A stretch of DNA of 32,352 nucleotides from JBEKSX01 sp049516635 (GTDB taxonomy: Bacteria > Bacteroidota > Ignavibacteria > Tepidaquicellales > OLB5). The position numbers were made by a program, and so were the translations under genes. The stretch covers positions 1 through 32,352 of the forward strand of contig JBEKSX010000024.1 of assembly GCA_049516635.1 (NCBI GenBank), written 5' to 3'. Position 1 is the first letter of the stretch; every line of letters begins with the position of its first letter. Below are positions 7,872-16,320 of the stretch, piece by piece. A model generated the notes under the pieces. It was not told where the DNA came from and did not search any database. It saw only the letters and a program-made list of their open reading frames with translations.

Positions 7872-9068
7872 TTGATCAGATTTATATTACATTCCTATGT
7901 TTTCAGGAGAATTATCATACTCGAGCTAGTTTTTATCACTATTCTTTGGACCTCGAATAAGATATTCGATCTTATCTGGGGGTGTACATCTACAGTTCCT
8001 CTAAATAATCTTAATGATGTTTACGACCCGCCATTAAACTATGATAATTTCAATAAAGTGAATATTAAACTGCTGGGGTTAGATACGATATGCATAGAAG
8101 GGAATAAGAGGATTAAAGATCCGAACAGCAGCAAAACATACGAATTTTATGATACTCTCGGTATAAGATTACCAGATACAACGTATGGCTATACAAATAA
8201 AATATTTTTCAAATTTGAAAATTCTGTTTATCCAGATTCGATATTTCTGGTCGTCTCAAGAACTGATTCGAAAGATATTTTCTGGAAACAAATATTCTTT
8301 AGTACAGTTACAATAAATAATCTGAATAAATTCAGCGAATATCCTGAAAAATTTAGAACAAACTACACTAAGCTGGTAGATACCGACCTGCTGAAAGATA
8401 ATGATACAATTATCAATCAGGCTATAGAATTCTTTAATCTTAACAAAGATAACTTCGAACAAGGAGATTGTTTTACTAATAGCAAAAACTTTAATGAAGT
8501 TTGCGATAAATTTGCTTTACCGTGCAGAATCTTATTTCTTCAGGGTGGAGATGCAAACTATTTCGGTTATAACGATCACATCGGTTATCCGATTCACGCG
8601 ATTTGTGAAGTATATTCGAGCAAGTCGAAAAAGTGGTTTGTGATTGATCCCACTTATGGATTCGAATTTAAAAAAGAGAACAGCCTTCTTAACGCTGTTG
8701 AAATTTGCAATAAAATATTTTTTGGCAGAGAGAAAGAAATAATACAGGATTCAATTCTTATTACTAAAAGATCATTAGTCGGAAGAGACTATTTTAAATA
8801 TTACGAAAATATATTTTATACTTCTAACGAAGTAATTAGCCATTTTAAATCTGGTATTTACAAATACTTTTATAAAAATTATAATTTTTCCACATACCAG
8901 TATACTAACAAGATGCTTCCGAAACAGGACGGGTTTTACTATATAGGAATAAAATCTTCTTTATACTTAATTCTGTTCATCTTGAATATAAATTTCATAC
9001 TTTTTATTATTGCTGTCAGGCTCCTTCAATACAAAAGAGTTAAAACAAATCCATCGAATAAAAACTAA
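7872..9068 (+). CDS. Membrane-anchored transglutaminase-fold protein
   Basis: This 398-residue protein has a hydrophobic N-terminal anchor (about residues 8-33) and a C-terminal membrane segment near 362-385. The central domain, about 180-275, matches the transglutaminase/protease core: GDC200FTNSK...VCDKFALPCR, then His242 in IHAICEVY and Asp259 in WFVIDPTYGF. This gives a plausible Cys-His-Asp triad with the usual spacing and the strand-defining Trp before the Asp. The start is TTG at 7872; an in-frame TAA lies at 7857-7859 and no early in-frame ATG exists. Proteins of this fold cleave or form amide bonds, for example as peptidases or acyltransferases. Its place between the amidotransferase and the PIG-L deacetylase suggests work on the same extracellular polymer or on locus proteins. 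That is inference; no substrate can be named. Confidence 0.75.
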   Translation: MIRFILHSYVFRRIIILELVFITILWTSNKIFDLIWGCTSTVPLNNLNDVYDPPLNYDNFNKVNIKLLGLDTICIEGNKRIKDPNSSKTYEFYDTLGIRLPDTTYGYTNKIFFKFENSVYPDSIFLVVSRTDSKDIFWKQIFFSTVTINNLNKFSEYPEKFRTNYTKLVDTDLLKDNDTIINQAIEFFNLNKDNFEQGDCFTNSKNFNEVCDKFALPCRILFLQGGDANYFGYNDHIGYPIHAICEVYSSKSKKWFVIDPTYGFEFKKENSLLNAVEICNKIFFGREKEIIQDSILITKRSLVGRDYFKYYENIFYTSNEVISHFKSGIYKYFYKNYNFSTYQYTNKMLPKQDGFYYIGIKSSLYLILFILNINFILFIIAVRLLQYKRVKTNPSNKN

Positions 9069-9077
9069 AATATAAGC

Positions 9078-9740
9078 ATGACTGAACATATATTATCAAA
9101 GGACAGAAAAAACGCAACAAAAACAAATGTTGTAGTATTTGGAGCACATCCTGACGATTTCGAGGTCGGCTGTGCAGGAACCATACTGAAGTACCTTAAA
9201 AATATCAACCTGAAAATATTCGTAATGTCAGACCGATACGAAGACGGAAAAATGCGTGACCTGAATGACCAGAAAAGATCATTTCAGATCCTGGGACTGG
9301 GCAATATTCCTGTGAAGGTATTTGATATTCCGACCCGTATATTCCATGACTACCAATCGAAAATAAGGAACATACTATACAACATTGCAACCAAGAGTAA
9401 AGTCGATGTCGTATTTACACCTCCGATTAATGATATTCATCAGGATCATATGACACTTGCCAATGAAGTACTCAGGCTTTTCAGAGAAAAGACAGTCTTC
9501 GGTTATGAGGTCATAAGGAGCGGATATAATTTCTCCCCGCATATGCATGTAAGGTTGACCGAGAAAATCGTTGAACAAAAAATAAGAGCGGCTCAATGCT
9601 ATAAATCACAATGGTCCACTACAAAGAGCGGGGGTTATTACTTTTCTAAGGAAATTTTGAAGGGATTGATGAGGGCACGTGGAGCTCAATTTGGTCTCGA
9701 GTACGCTGAGGCATTTGAGATATATCATCTTAAATTATAA
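9078..9740 (+). CDS. PIG-L / LmbE-family N-deacetylase
   Basis: This 220-residue cytoplasmic protein carries the signature zinc site of the PIG-L family. The AHPDDFE motif has His24 and Asp27 as metal ligands and Asp26 as the expected general base. A second motif, HQDH, supplies His121 and His124. Members of this family remove acetyl groups from N-acetylglucosamine-containing lipids or nucleotide sugars. Here it lies nine bases after the transglutaminase-fold gene and 26 bases before a glycosyltransferase, so it probably deacetylates a sugar intermediate of the polysaccharide. The length fits the family. The family call is secure, while the specific substrate is not visible. Confidence 0.93.
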   Translation: MTEHILSKDRKNATKTNVVVFGAHPDDFEVGCAGTILKYLKNINLKIFVMSDRYEDGKMRDLNDQKRSFQILGLGNIPVKVFDIPTRIFHDYQSKIRNILYNIATKSKVDVVFTPPINDIHQDHMTLANEVLRLFREKTVFGYEVIRSGYNFSPHMHVRLTEKIVEQKIRAAQCYKSQWSTTKSGGYYFSKEILKGLMRARGAQFGLEYAEAFEIYHLKL

Positions 9741-9766
9741 AGATCAAATACATTTAGGAATACGAT

Positions 9767-10939
9767 TTGAATAAAATTATTTTTATACATTATAATTACG
9801 AACCCGAACATTTTCTTAGAACTCCGGATCCTGATGACAGATTCTACACTTACGGGTTTGGCAGTTTCTTTGCAAGGAACCTAAAACATTTCTATCCTGC
9901 ATACGAAGTTGAAATGTGGAGACTTGACAGTTTTATAGATCAATACTATCAGAAGAATGTTCAGGGTGTTCTGTTTCGAATCTTTCCTTCTAAAACTATC
10001 TTTAAGTTAGGCAATTTCTCAAGAATGATGATAAGAGAATTGAAAGCTGAAATAGAAAAGAATGACCCCATTATATTCGTTTCGCATATTCACACTTGGT
10101 TACTTTATCAAATTGCATATTATTTCCCTTCCTCAAGAATTATTGCCAGTCATCACGGCGATTGGTCCCCGTTCTTTAGATTGAAGCAAAGATCGGGACT
10201 AAGAACAATAAAGGATATTATTGATGTTTTGGCGGAAAAATTAGTATTGAAGAATATAGACTATTTTCTGATTTGTGATAAGTATCAACTGCAATACATT
10301 AAAAAAGCTGCCCCAAACAGTAATTACATCTTTTACAATCCGGCTGTTGATCTCGAAAAAATAGTGCCAATTCCAAAACCCGAAGCAAGGGATCTTCTTG
10401 GCTGGGATATGAAGAAGAAATATATTCTTTATGTCGGGAAACTATATGAATATAAACAAACTTATGAATTGATAAATATCTGGAAGGATATCAGGGCTTC
10501 GAGACCCGATACTGAGCTGGTAATAATAGGAAATTCAAAGAATGACAGGTTCTATGATTTCGCAATACGTTCTGGAGCAAAGGTTATCGGTAGAGTTCTT
10601 AACAGCGAACTTAATAAATATTATTCAGCAGCTGACGTATATGTTCTTATAGCCTTGAGGAAAGATTACTTTGGATGTATAGGGCGTGCACCGCTGGAAA
10701 GCCTGGCTTGCAATACTCCGGTAGTCAGTTATTCACTGCACAATTATACCGGAAAAAATATAGATGAAATAGGTGAAATTCCGACCACACTAGAAGAATA
10801 TAGAGAAGATATTCTGAAGGTTCTGGATAATCCCGGTAAGTATAAAAACATGAGGGAAAATATTCTGAACCATTATTCTTATGAAGCCTCGGCGAAGAAG
10901 ATAGCAGAAGTAATTAAGGAGCTCGAGTCGAAATATTAA
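9767..10939 (+). CDS. Family 4-like (GT-B) glycosyltransferase
   Basis: This 390-residue protein has the two Rossmann-like halves of a GT-B enzyme. The C-terminal half starts at KKKYILYVGKLYEYKQ and contains YSAADVYVLIALRKDYFGCIGRAPLESLACNTPVVS in pieces typical of the GT4 nucleotide-sugar site. The Glu of PLESLACNTP is the usual donor-binding position. It has no membrane segment and should act at the cytoplasmic face, adding a sugar to a lipid-linked intermediate. The start is TTG at 9767: the resulting N-terminus (MNKIIFIHYN) fits the first beta strand of the fold, and AGGAA at 9756-9760 is a suitable ribosome binding site. Donor and acceptor are unknown. Confidence 0.88.
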   Translation: MNKIIFIHYNYEPEHFLRTPDPDDRFYTYGFGSFFARNLKHFYPAYEVEMWRLDSFIDQYYQKNVQGVLFRIFPSKTIFKLGNFSRMMIRELKAEIEKNDPIIFVSHIHTWLLYQIAYYFPSSRIIASHHGDWSPFFRLKQRSGLRTIKDIIDVLAEKLVLKNIDYFLICDKYQLQYIKKAAPNSNYIFYNPAVDLEKIVPIPKPEARDLLGWDMKKKYILYVGKLYEYKQTYELINIWKDIRASRPDTELVIIGNSKNDRFYDFAIRSGAKVIGRVLNSELNKYYSAADVYVLIALRKDYFGCIGRAPLESLACNTPVVSYSLHNYTGKNIDEIGEIPTTLEEYREDILKVLDNPGKYKNMRENILNHYSYEASAKKIAEVIKELESKY

Positions 10940-10983
10940 TCTAAGCACACAGAATATAAAGCATTTTTCCTTCAGTTAGATAG

Positions 10984-11670
10984 ATGATCTGTACTATTCA
11001 TCAACCAAACTATTTCCCATACCCGGGTTTTTTCGAAAAAGCATCGAGAAGTGATGTGTTCATACTATATGATACAACGCAATTTATAAAGAATGGATGG
11101 CAGAACAGAAATAAGATATGTACAAAAGATGGGTGGCAGTGGTTATCTCTCCCAGTAGTGCATAGATCCGGTCAATACATCAATCAAATAAAAATACATG
11201 AACCTTTAAGATCGCTTAAAAGGAACTGGAACACTATAAAAACAGTATACGGTCAAGCCCCCTTTTTTAAAATGTATTCTGCTGTGTTTGAGAGCTTCTA
11301 CTCTAGAGATTATGTTCATTTATCGACATTCAACACTAACATCATCAGATCTATAGCAGATATATTGGGTCTAAAAACAAGATTTATATTGAGCTCCGAA
11401 TTACAGGAGTTAAAATTAAGAGGCACTGAAGCTCTTATAGCACTTTGCAAGATTGTAAATGCAGATACCTACATATCAGGCATCAGCGGAAAAAATTATG
11501 TCAATGAGAAATTATTCGAAGAAGCAAATATAAAATTGGTATTTCAGAACTACTCGTATCCGGTCTATAGTCAGTTCAATAATAAAGTTTTTCAACCTAT
11601 GATGAGCATTATAGACGTAATGTTTAATTGCGGACTGGAAAGCTTCAATGCTATAACCAGGAAAAAATGA
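10984..11670 (+). CDS. WbqC-family protein
   Basis: This 228-residue soluble protein opens with ICTIHQPNYFPYPGFFEKAS and continues with DVFILYDTTQFIKNGWQNRNK. These are the hallmark N-terminal motifs of the WbqC-like family found in O-antigen and other glycan loci. Later conserved stretches include SGISGKNYV and a C-terminal region ending PMMSIIDVMFNCG. The biochemical function of the family is not well settled, although its members lie beside genes for amino-acid or amide modification of sugars. The asparagine-synthase-type gene 3 kb upstream makes a similar job possible here. It follows the glycosyltransferase by 44 bases and ends 21 bases from the convergent membrane-protein gene. Family recognition is from memory of the motifs. 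Confidence 0.88.
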   Translation: MICTIHQPNYFPYPGFFEKASRSDVFILYDTTQFIKNGWQNRNKICTKDGWQWLSLPVVHRSGQYINQIKIHEPLRSLKRNWNTIKTVYGQAPFFKMYSAVFESFYSRDYVHLSTFNTNIIRSIADILGLKTRFILSSELQELKLRGTEALIALCKIVNADTYISGISGKNYVNEKLFEEANIKLVFQNYSYPVYSQFNNKVFQPMMSIIDVMFNCGLESFNAITRKK

Positions 11671-11691
11671 CCCTTTTTGAATTGGACATCC

Positions 11692-13416
11692 TTATTTCTT
11701 AATAGTATATAAATTTAAATCTCTTTCCTTAATTATATCTGGTATTTCAAATTCACTTACAAATTTAAATTCGTTATTGTACAAAATTTTGAAATATGAG
11801 GTTAAGAATTCAATGAATTTTTCATCGGATATAATTATATAATTCCGATTATTACATATATAATTCAAAAATCCGTATATATCACTGGAGCTGCTAATTG
11901 ACTTTAGTTCTTTATAATAAGAGGGTAAATTTATTGTCCATCCAACGATTGGTAATAATTTATTGTTATTAACATCTAAATTTTTCAGAGGATCAAGATG
12001 CTCTAAAAGTGAATATGAATTTAAGGTAATAAGAAATGTAGTATTATTAAATTTATTACCCAGATAATCAAATATTTGAATATTTTCTTTGTTTTGAGCT
12101 TTAATTGAATTATGCTTTAGAATAACATAATAAGAAGAAGCAGAAAAAGAAATAATTATTAAAATTAAGAAAATATTTGAAAACTTATTGAACTTGGGAT
12201 TTATTTTTAATCTTTGCATTTGCCATAAATTACATACAGTAAAGACAGTATACAATGGAACAAAAATCCGTTCTGGCATTTTCATAAAAACATCTATTGA
12301 AAATAATAATAAGAAAAATAAAACTTGAGGAACTAAATAAATTATAATGATAAATTTTCTATTTTCATAAGAACCAAATATCATAACAATAAATAGAAAT
12401 AAATTAATAACTGTTATGCCAATGTATAAATTTATCACATAATTTAAAATATCGTATAACACTACTTTAAAACGATGCAATGTAAGTTTACTAAAAGAAA
12501 ATATATTTGAAGTGGAATACTTTTCCAAAAAATCATTTGTAAGCATCTTTTTATCTGATGAGAAACGAAACTTCAAAGCTTCAATTTTTAATGAATCTTT
12601 ATTGTTTGCTATTTTAATATTCTTTGTAAATTCGAATTCATTTAAATTTAACATATATAGCTCATACTTTTCAGGAATTAGGTCATACGACTCACCTGCA
12701 AGCTTTTTAGGAGGTATTAAATAAATAAAAGTGTACTGTAAGAAAAGCACTAATAAAGAAAAGATAATTATAGCATAAATTGTAGATTTTAAATTCTTTA
12801 ATTTGAGCGCAATGAAAAATGCAAAAGGAAAGATTAATAGTGTAGTTAATATTCCAGCTTCCGGTCTAGTCATAAAACCTAAAACAAAAAATACAGTATA
12901 TAAAATCAATAATAATATTTTATGCTTAAATTCTTTATTATCTATAACAGTATCTAAGATTAATATTAATGAAGACCCAGCTAAAATTATGGATGTTCTA
13001 GCGAAATTAATAAGAAAAATGTTTTCTAATATTAATATGCTATACAGTAGAATTATTAATATGTTTTCAACGAATTGATTATGGTATTTAGATAGAGTGT
13101 GATCAATAATAATAATAATATTAATTGTTGCAATAAGATTAAACAAACAAATAAACATGCCATACCAGGGGAAGCTAGGAATGTTTTTGTACAGAAAAGA
13201 ATAAGCTAAACTCAATAAACTGTGAATATATGAAATTTCAAATGCTCCTCCTTGCGGTTGCCATTCTCCTTTGAGAAGTAATGAAATCGCATAATCATCA
13301 TTTGCTTCGAAGTAAAATCCAAAAAATAGGTAAGTTAATATAAATAGAATTACCGGAAGAATTAAAATATTAAAATATTTATATTTCCATAGTGAAGACT
13401 TCACATTATTTTCCAT
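11692..13416 (-). CDS. Polytopic membrane protein, possible GT-C transferase or polymerase
   Basis: This 574-residue protein has roughly ten hydrophobic segments in its first two thirds, then a soluble tail of about 150 residues. After the first helix comes an acidic pair, Asp40-Asp41, in YFEANDDYAI. That resembles the first-loop acidic motif of GT-C glycosyltransferases, which use lipid-phosphate sugars on the outer face of the membrane. I do not recognise a specific family. As the only polytopic membrane protein here besides the flippase, it could supply the missing polymerase or a side-chain transferase. It is encoded opposite to the rest of the locus and is strikingly AT-rich (for example 9 G/C in the 60 bases at 12121-12180), which suggests separate acquisition. 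Confidence 0.75.
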   Translation of the reverse strand: MENNVKSSLWKYKYFNILILPVILFILTYLFFGFYFEANDDYAISLLLKGEWQPQGGAFEISYIHSLLSLAYSFLYKNIPSFPWYGMFICLFNLIATINIIIIIDHTLSKYHNQFVENILIILLYSILILENIFLINFARTSIILAGSSLILILDTVIDNKEFKHKILLLILYTVFFVLGFMTRPEAGILTTLLIFPFAFFIALKLKNLKSTIYAIIIFSLLVLFLQYTFIYLIPPKKLAGESYDLIPEKYELYMLNLNEFEFTKNIKIANNKDSLKIEALKFRFSSDKKMLTNDFLEKYSTSNIFSFSKLTLHRFKVVLYDILNYVINLYIGITVINLFLFIVMIFGSYENRKFIIIIYLVPQVLFFLLLFSIDVFMKMPERIFVPLYTVFTVCNLWQMQRLKINPKFNKFSNIFLILIIISFSASSYYVILKHNSIKAQNKENIQIFDYLGNKFNNTTFLITLNSYSLLEHLDPLKNLDVNNNKLLPIVGWTINLPSYYKELKSISSSSDIYGFLNYICNNRNYIIISDEKFIEFLTSYFKILYNNEFKFVSEFEIPDIIKERDLNLYTIKK

Positions 13417-13675
13417 GTAAAATGATTTATAAAAATTTAATTAATATTATATAAATATTGCAATATTAATCAAAAATGACAATAATAATATTTATAAACT
13501 TTGGCAAATAATAAAAATAGAATTAAACCTAGCCAAATCACAATATTTTAGATAATTGCGGACTCGCAAGTTTTAAATCTGCTCGTCAGAAAATAATTAT
13601 TTTTCAAAATCAATGATTCCATTGTACAAATCACCTTTTGTAAGATAATAGAGGATATACTATTAATAATAATAT
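13417..13675. other. AT-rich divergent intergenic region with a 14-bp palindrome
   Basis: This 259-base stretch lies between divergent genes and should carry promoters for both. It contains the perfect palindrome AATATTGCAATATT at 13454-13467, a possible operator, and a short stem TTGCG/CGCAA at 13556-13569 followed by GTTTT. In such AT-rich DNA the palindrome may be chance. No gene is supported. Confidence 0.45.
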
Positions 13676-14818
13676 ATGCTTATTTTAAACAATATTTTAT
13701 TAATTCACCTCTTATTTAAAACACGTGAAATCAAAGAAATTAATTTTTTATTATCAAAAAATAAGTCATTATTAACAATTAAAAGAACTAAAAAAATATT
13801 CATAGGCTTTGATAATTCAGCTGGTTATTCAGTCCGTCTAACTAAAGGGTTTAGGCAATTGGGAATAAAAGCTGACCTTTTTTTAAACGGAGTACATCCT
13901 TTTGGTTTTAACTATCCCAGTGCCAGTATCATAAGATATCCCCGTAATAAATGGTTGAAAAGAATATTTATAAGATATTTCTTTTTTAAATGTCTTATAA
14001 ATTATAATGCCTTTTTATTTATATCGACACAAACATTTCTTAAAAATTATAAGGAATTAAAGATATTACGTTTTCTTGGAAAGAAGACTGTGATGACATT
14101 TGTAGGTTGTGATATTCAACAGCCCGAACTTACATTCAAACCCGAAATACCATTCTCTGCATGTCATAATTGTACACAAGAATATAAGGATTTTGTAGGA
14201 TGTGTTCCAGAAATAAAACCGATTCGTACTAGAAAAATTGAAAAATTAATTGATACCATTATGACTCATTCAGTATTTCGAGAAATGTTGCAGAGAGATT
14301 TTATTCATATTAATCAACCGATCAATATTGAAGAATTCCCAAAAGATATTTCTATAACATCAAATGCAATACCCGTGATTCTACATGCACCTAGTAACTT
14401 CGGTTACAAAGGGACACAATATATTTTGAATGCTATAGAGGTTTTAAAAAAAGATTTTGATTTTGAATTCAAACTAATCCAAAATGTCAATATTAATCTC
14501 TTATATGAAGAAATTTCTAAAGCTGACATAATTGTGGATCAATTAACACAGGGATGGTATGGCATGCTTCCTTTAGAGGCAATGATGTATAAAAAACCCG
14601 TTATATGCTATCTGAGAGATGACGTTCTTAAAGCGTTACCTGGTGATTGCCCTATAATAAATGCTAATCCTGACACAATTTACAAAATACTTAAATGGTG
14701 TCTTTTGAACAAAAATACATGGGCTGAAATCGGAGAACGTGGAAGAATATATGTCGAGAAATATCATGATGCAAAATTGATTGCTTCTCAGTATGCTAAA
14801 ATACTCCTTAATATTTAA
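13676..14818 (+). CDS. Glycosyltransferase (GT-B fold) with a cysteine cluster
   Basis: This 380-residue protein has the GT-B C-terminal signature: VILHAPSNFGYKGTQYI, then ADIIVDQLTQGWYGMLPLEAMMYKKPVI. The Glu in PLEAM sits at the usual donor-binding position. The middle holds four cysteines (C145, C163, C166 and C176), the central pair as CHNC, which may bind a structural zinc. The first 35 or so residues are unusually hydrophobic and AT-rich. The fold proper seems to begin at about residue 40 (KKIFIGFDNSAGYS), so the true start may lie inside the given frame. It follows the AT-rich patch and shares part of its low G+C content. It ends nine bases before the flippase gene. The role as a cytoplasmic sugar transferase is likely; specificity is unknown. 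Confidence 0.82.
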   Translation: MLILNNILLIHLLFKTREIKEINFLLSKNKSLLTIKRTKKIFIGFDNSAGYSVRLTKGFRQLGIKADLFLNGVHPFGFNYPSASIIRYPRNKWLKRIFIRYFFFKCLINYNAFLFISTQTFLKNYKELKILRFLGKKTVMTFVGCDIQQPELTFKPEIPFSACHNCTQEYKDFVGCVPEIKPIRTRKIEKLIDTIMTHSVFREMLQRDFIHINQPINIEEFPKDISITSNAIPVILHAPSNFGYKGTQYILNAIEVLKKDFDFEFKLIQNVNINLLYEEISKADIIVDQLTQGWYGMLPLEAMMYKKPVICYLRDDVLKALPGDCPIINANPDTIYKILKWCLLNKNTWAEIGERGRIYVEKYHDAKLIASQYAKILLNI

Positions 14819-14827
14819 TTATTATCC

Positions 14828-16300
14828 TTGTTAAAAAAACTATTTAAAGAATCCGTTGTTTATGGCCTTAGCAGATACATAGGCAAGTTCATTAGCGTAT
14901 TTCTTTTGCCTTTATATACAGCAATGCTTTCACCCGAAGATTACGGCATCCTGGATCTGCTGGGTACTATAACTGTGGTTAGCATATTTCTGATTATTTC
15001 TGGTACAGATACAGCTCTTGGTTACTTCTATTACCGCAAAGAATTCTCGAGTGAGAAAAGAGAAATGGTTTCAACAGCCCTATGGTTGAGAATTATTTTT
15101 TCTTTTGCTGTTTTTGTCATTATTATGCTATTCGCTAAGAATCTTTCATTTCTTATTTTCGGCCGTGATTACTCTCTGTTCATAATTATAACCGGTCTTA
15201 CAATAATATTTTCTTCGATTTATTCTTTTCTTTTCGATCTACTCCGGTTTGAAATAAAACCATGGCTATACACAATAATATCTACGGGCGTGATCCTCGC
15301 CCAGATACTGTTGAATATTTATTTCGTGCTCATACTGAAAAAAGGAGTTTATGGTGTTCTTGTTGCGAACGGAATAGGATATTTCATCTTTTTTAGCATA
15401 ACCATTTTTTATGTATTTAAAAATTATGGGGCTAAGCTCTCAAAAATCTGGGGTAAAAGGATATTCACTTACGGATTTCCTCTTATAGGTACAGGAATCG
15501 CGGTCTGGATATTGAGTTCGAGTGATAGGTATTTTCTTGCACACTATGCAGATCTTTCCGCAGTAGGTATATATGCTGTAGGTATGAAAATAGCTAGCTT
15601 TCTCGGCATGATAGCAGGTGCAATACAGCTTGCATGGGGACCTTTTGCTGCAAATATCCAATATGAACCAAATGCGAAGGATATTTATAAAAAAGTTTTT
15701 CTGCTTTTTTTTCTGATTAATGTAATCGCAGTTTTCTTTATTTCCATGTTTTCAATCGACATACTCAAAGTTTTTACACAGCCCGCTTATTATACCGCTA
15801 AGGCGGTTGTACCGTTTTTATGTTTTGCAACCGTACTGCAGAGCGGATATTTTATTGTTTGTATTGGTATAGGACTTACAAAGAAAGCACAGCATACGGT
15901 CTGGATAACTTCTGTAGCAGCAGCGGTAAATCTTGTAATGAACTTTTTCCTTACACCGTTATATGGCGCTTTGGGAGCATCTTTTTCCTTAATGATCGCC
16001 TATGCATTAATTTTCATCCTTACACTTATCATGTCCCAAAAAAATTATCCGATACCTTACACATATGAAAAGGTTCTAGCTATTTTCATACCGGCAGCTA
16101 TTATTATCGGGGTTACTTATTATTATAATATTAAGATCTTACCGAGGATAATTATTTCTCTGGTATTTTCTGTGATTTCCGGGTTTTATTTATACCGTAC
16201 TTATAAAGACTCCGAAGAATTTAAGTCATTTTTTAATAAAGTAAAAAAAATCAGGATTTACACTTTTAAACAACCGGACCGAAACAACATAGATATTTAA
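14828..16300 (+). CDS. Wzx-type polysaccharide flippase (MOP superfamily)
   Basis: This 490-residue protein has about 12-14 membrane helices and the typical opening of the family: LKKLFKESVVYGLSRYIGK, then LLPLYTAMLSPEDYGILDLL. The DYGxxxL motif after the first helix is characteristic of lipid-linked oligosaccharide flippases. It moves undecaprenyl-phosphate-linked repeat units across the inner membrane. The start is TTG at 14828, chosen because the family begins with this basic, amphipathic sequence and no better ATG lies upstream. It comes nine bases after the glycosyltransferase and 20 bases before the CoA synthetase gene. Its presence shows that the locus uses the Wzx-dependent rather than the ABC-transporter route, in line with the Wzc-like and SLBB proteins. 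Confidence 0.92.
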   Translation: MLKKLFKESVVYGLSRYIGKFISVFLLPLYTAMLSPEDYGILDLLGTITVVSIFLIISGTDTALGYFYYRKEFSSEKREMVSTALWLRIIFSFAVFVIIMLFAKNLSFLIFGRDYSLFIIITGLTIIFSSIYSFLFDLLRFEIKPWLYTIISTGVILAQILLNIYFVLILKKGVYGVLVANGIGYFIFFSITIFYVFKNYGAKLSKIWGKRIFTYGFPLIGTGIAVWILSSSDRYFLAHYADLSAVGIYAVGMKIASFLGMIAGAIQLAWGPFAANIQYEPNAKDIYKKVFLLFFLINVIAVFFISMFSIDILKVFTQPAYYTAKAVVPFLCFATVLQSGYFIVCIGIGLTKKAQHTVWITSVAAAVNLVMNFFLTPLYGALGASFSLMIAYALIFILTLIMSQKNYPIPYTYEKVLAIFIPAAIIIGVTYYYNIKILPRIIISLVFSVISGFYLYRTYKDSEEFKSFFNKVKKIRIYTFKQPDRNNIDI

Positions 16301-16320
16301 ATAAATAATAAATCTTTTAT

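Noticed and set aside
13556..13573. Terminator-like stem TTGCG/CGCAA with GTTTT
   Set aside because: The stem is only 5 bp, and it lies between divergent genes where no transcript needs to end.
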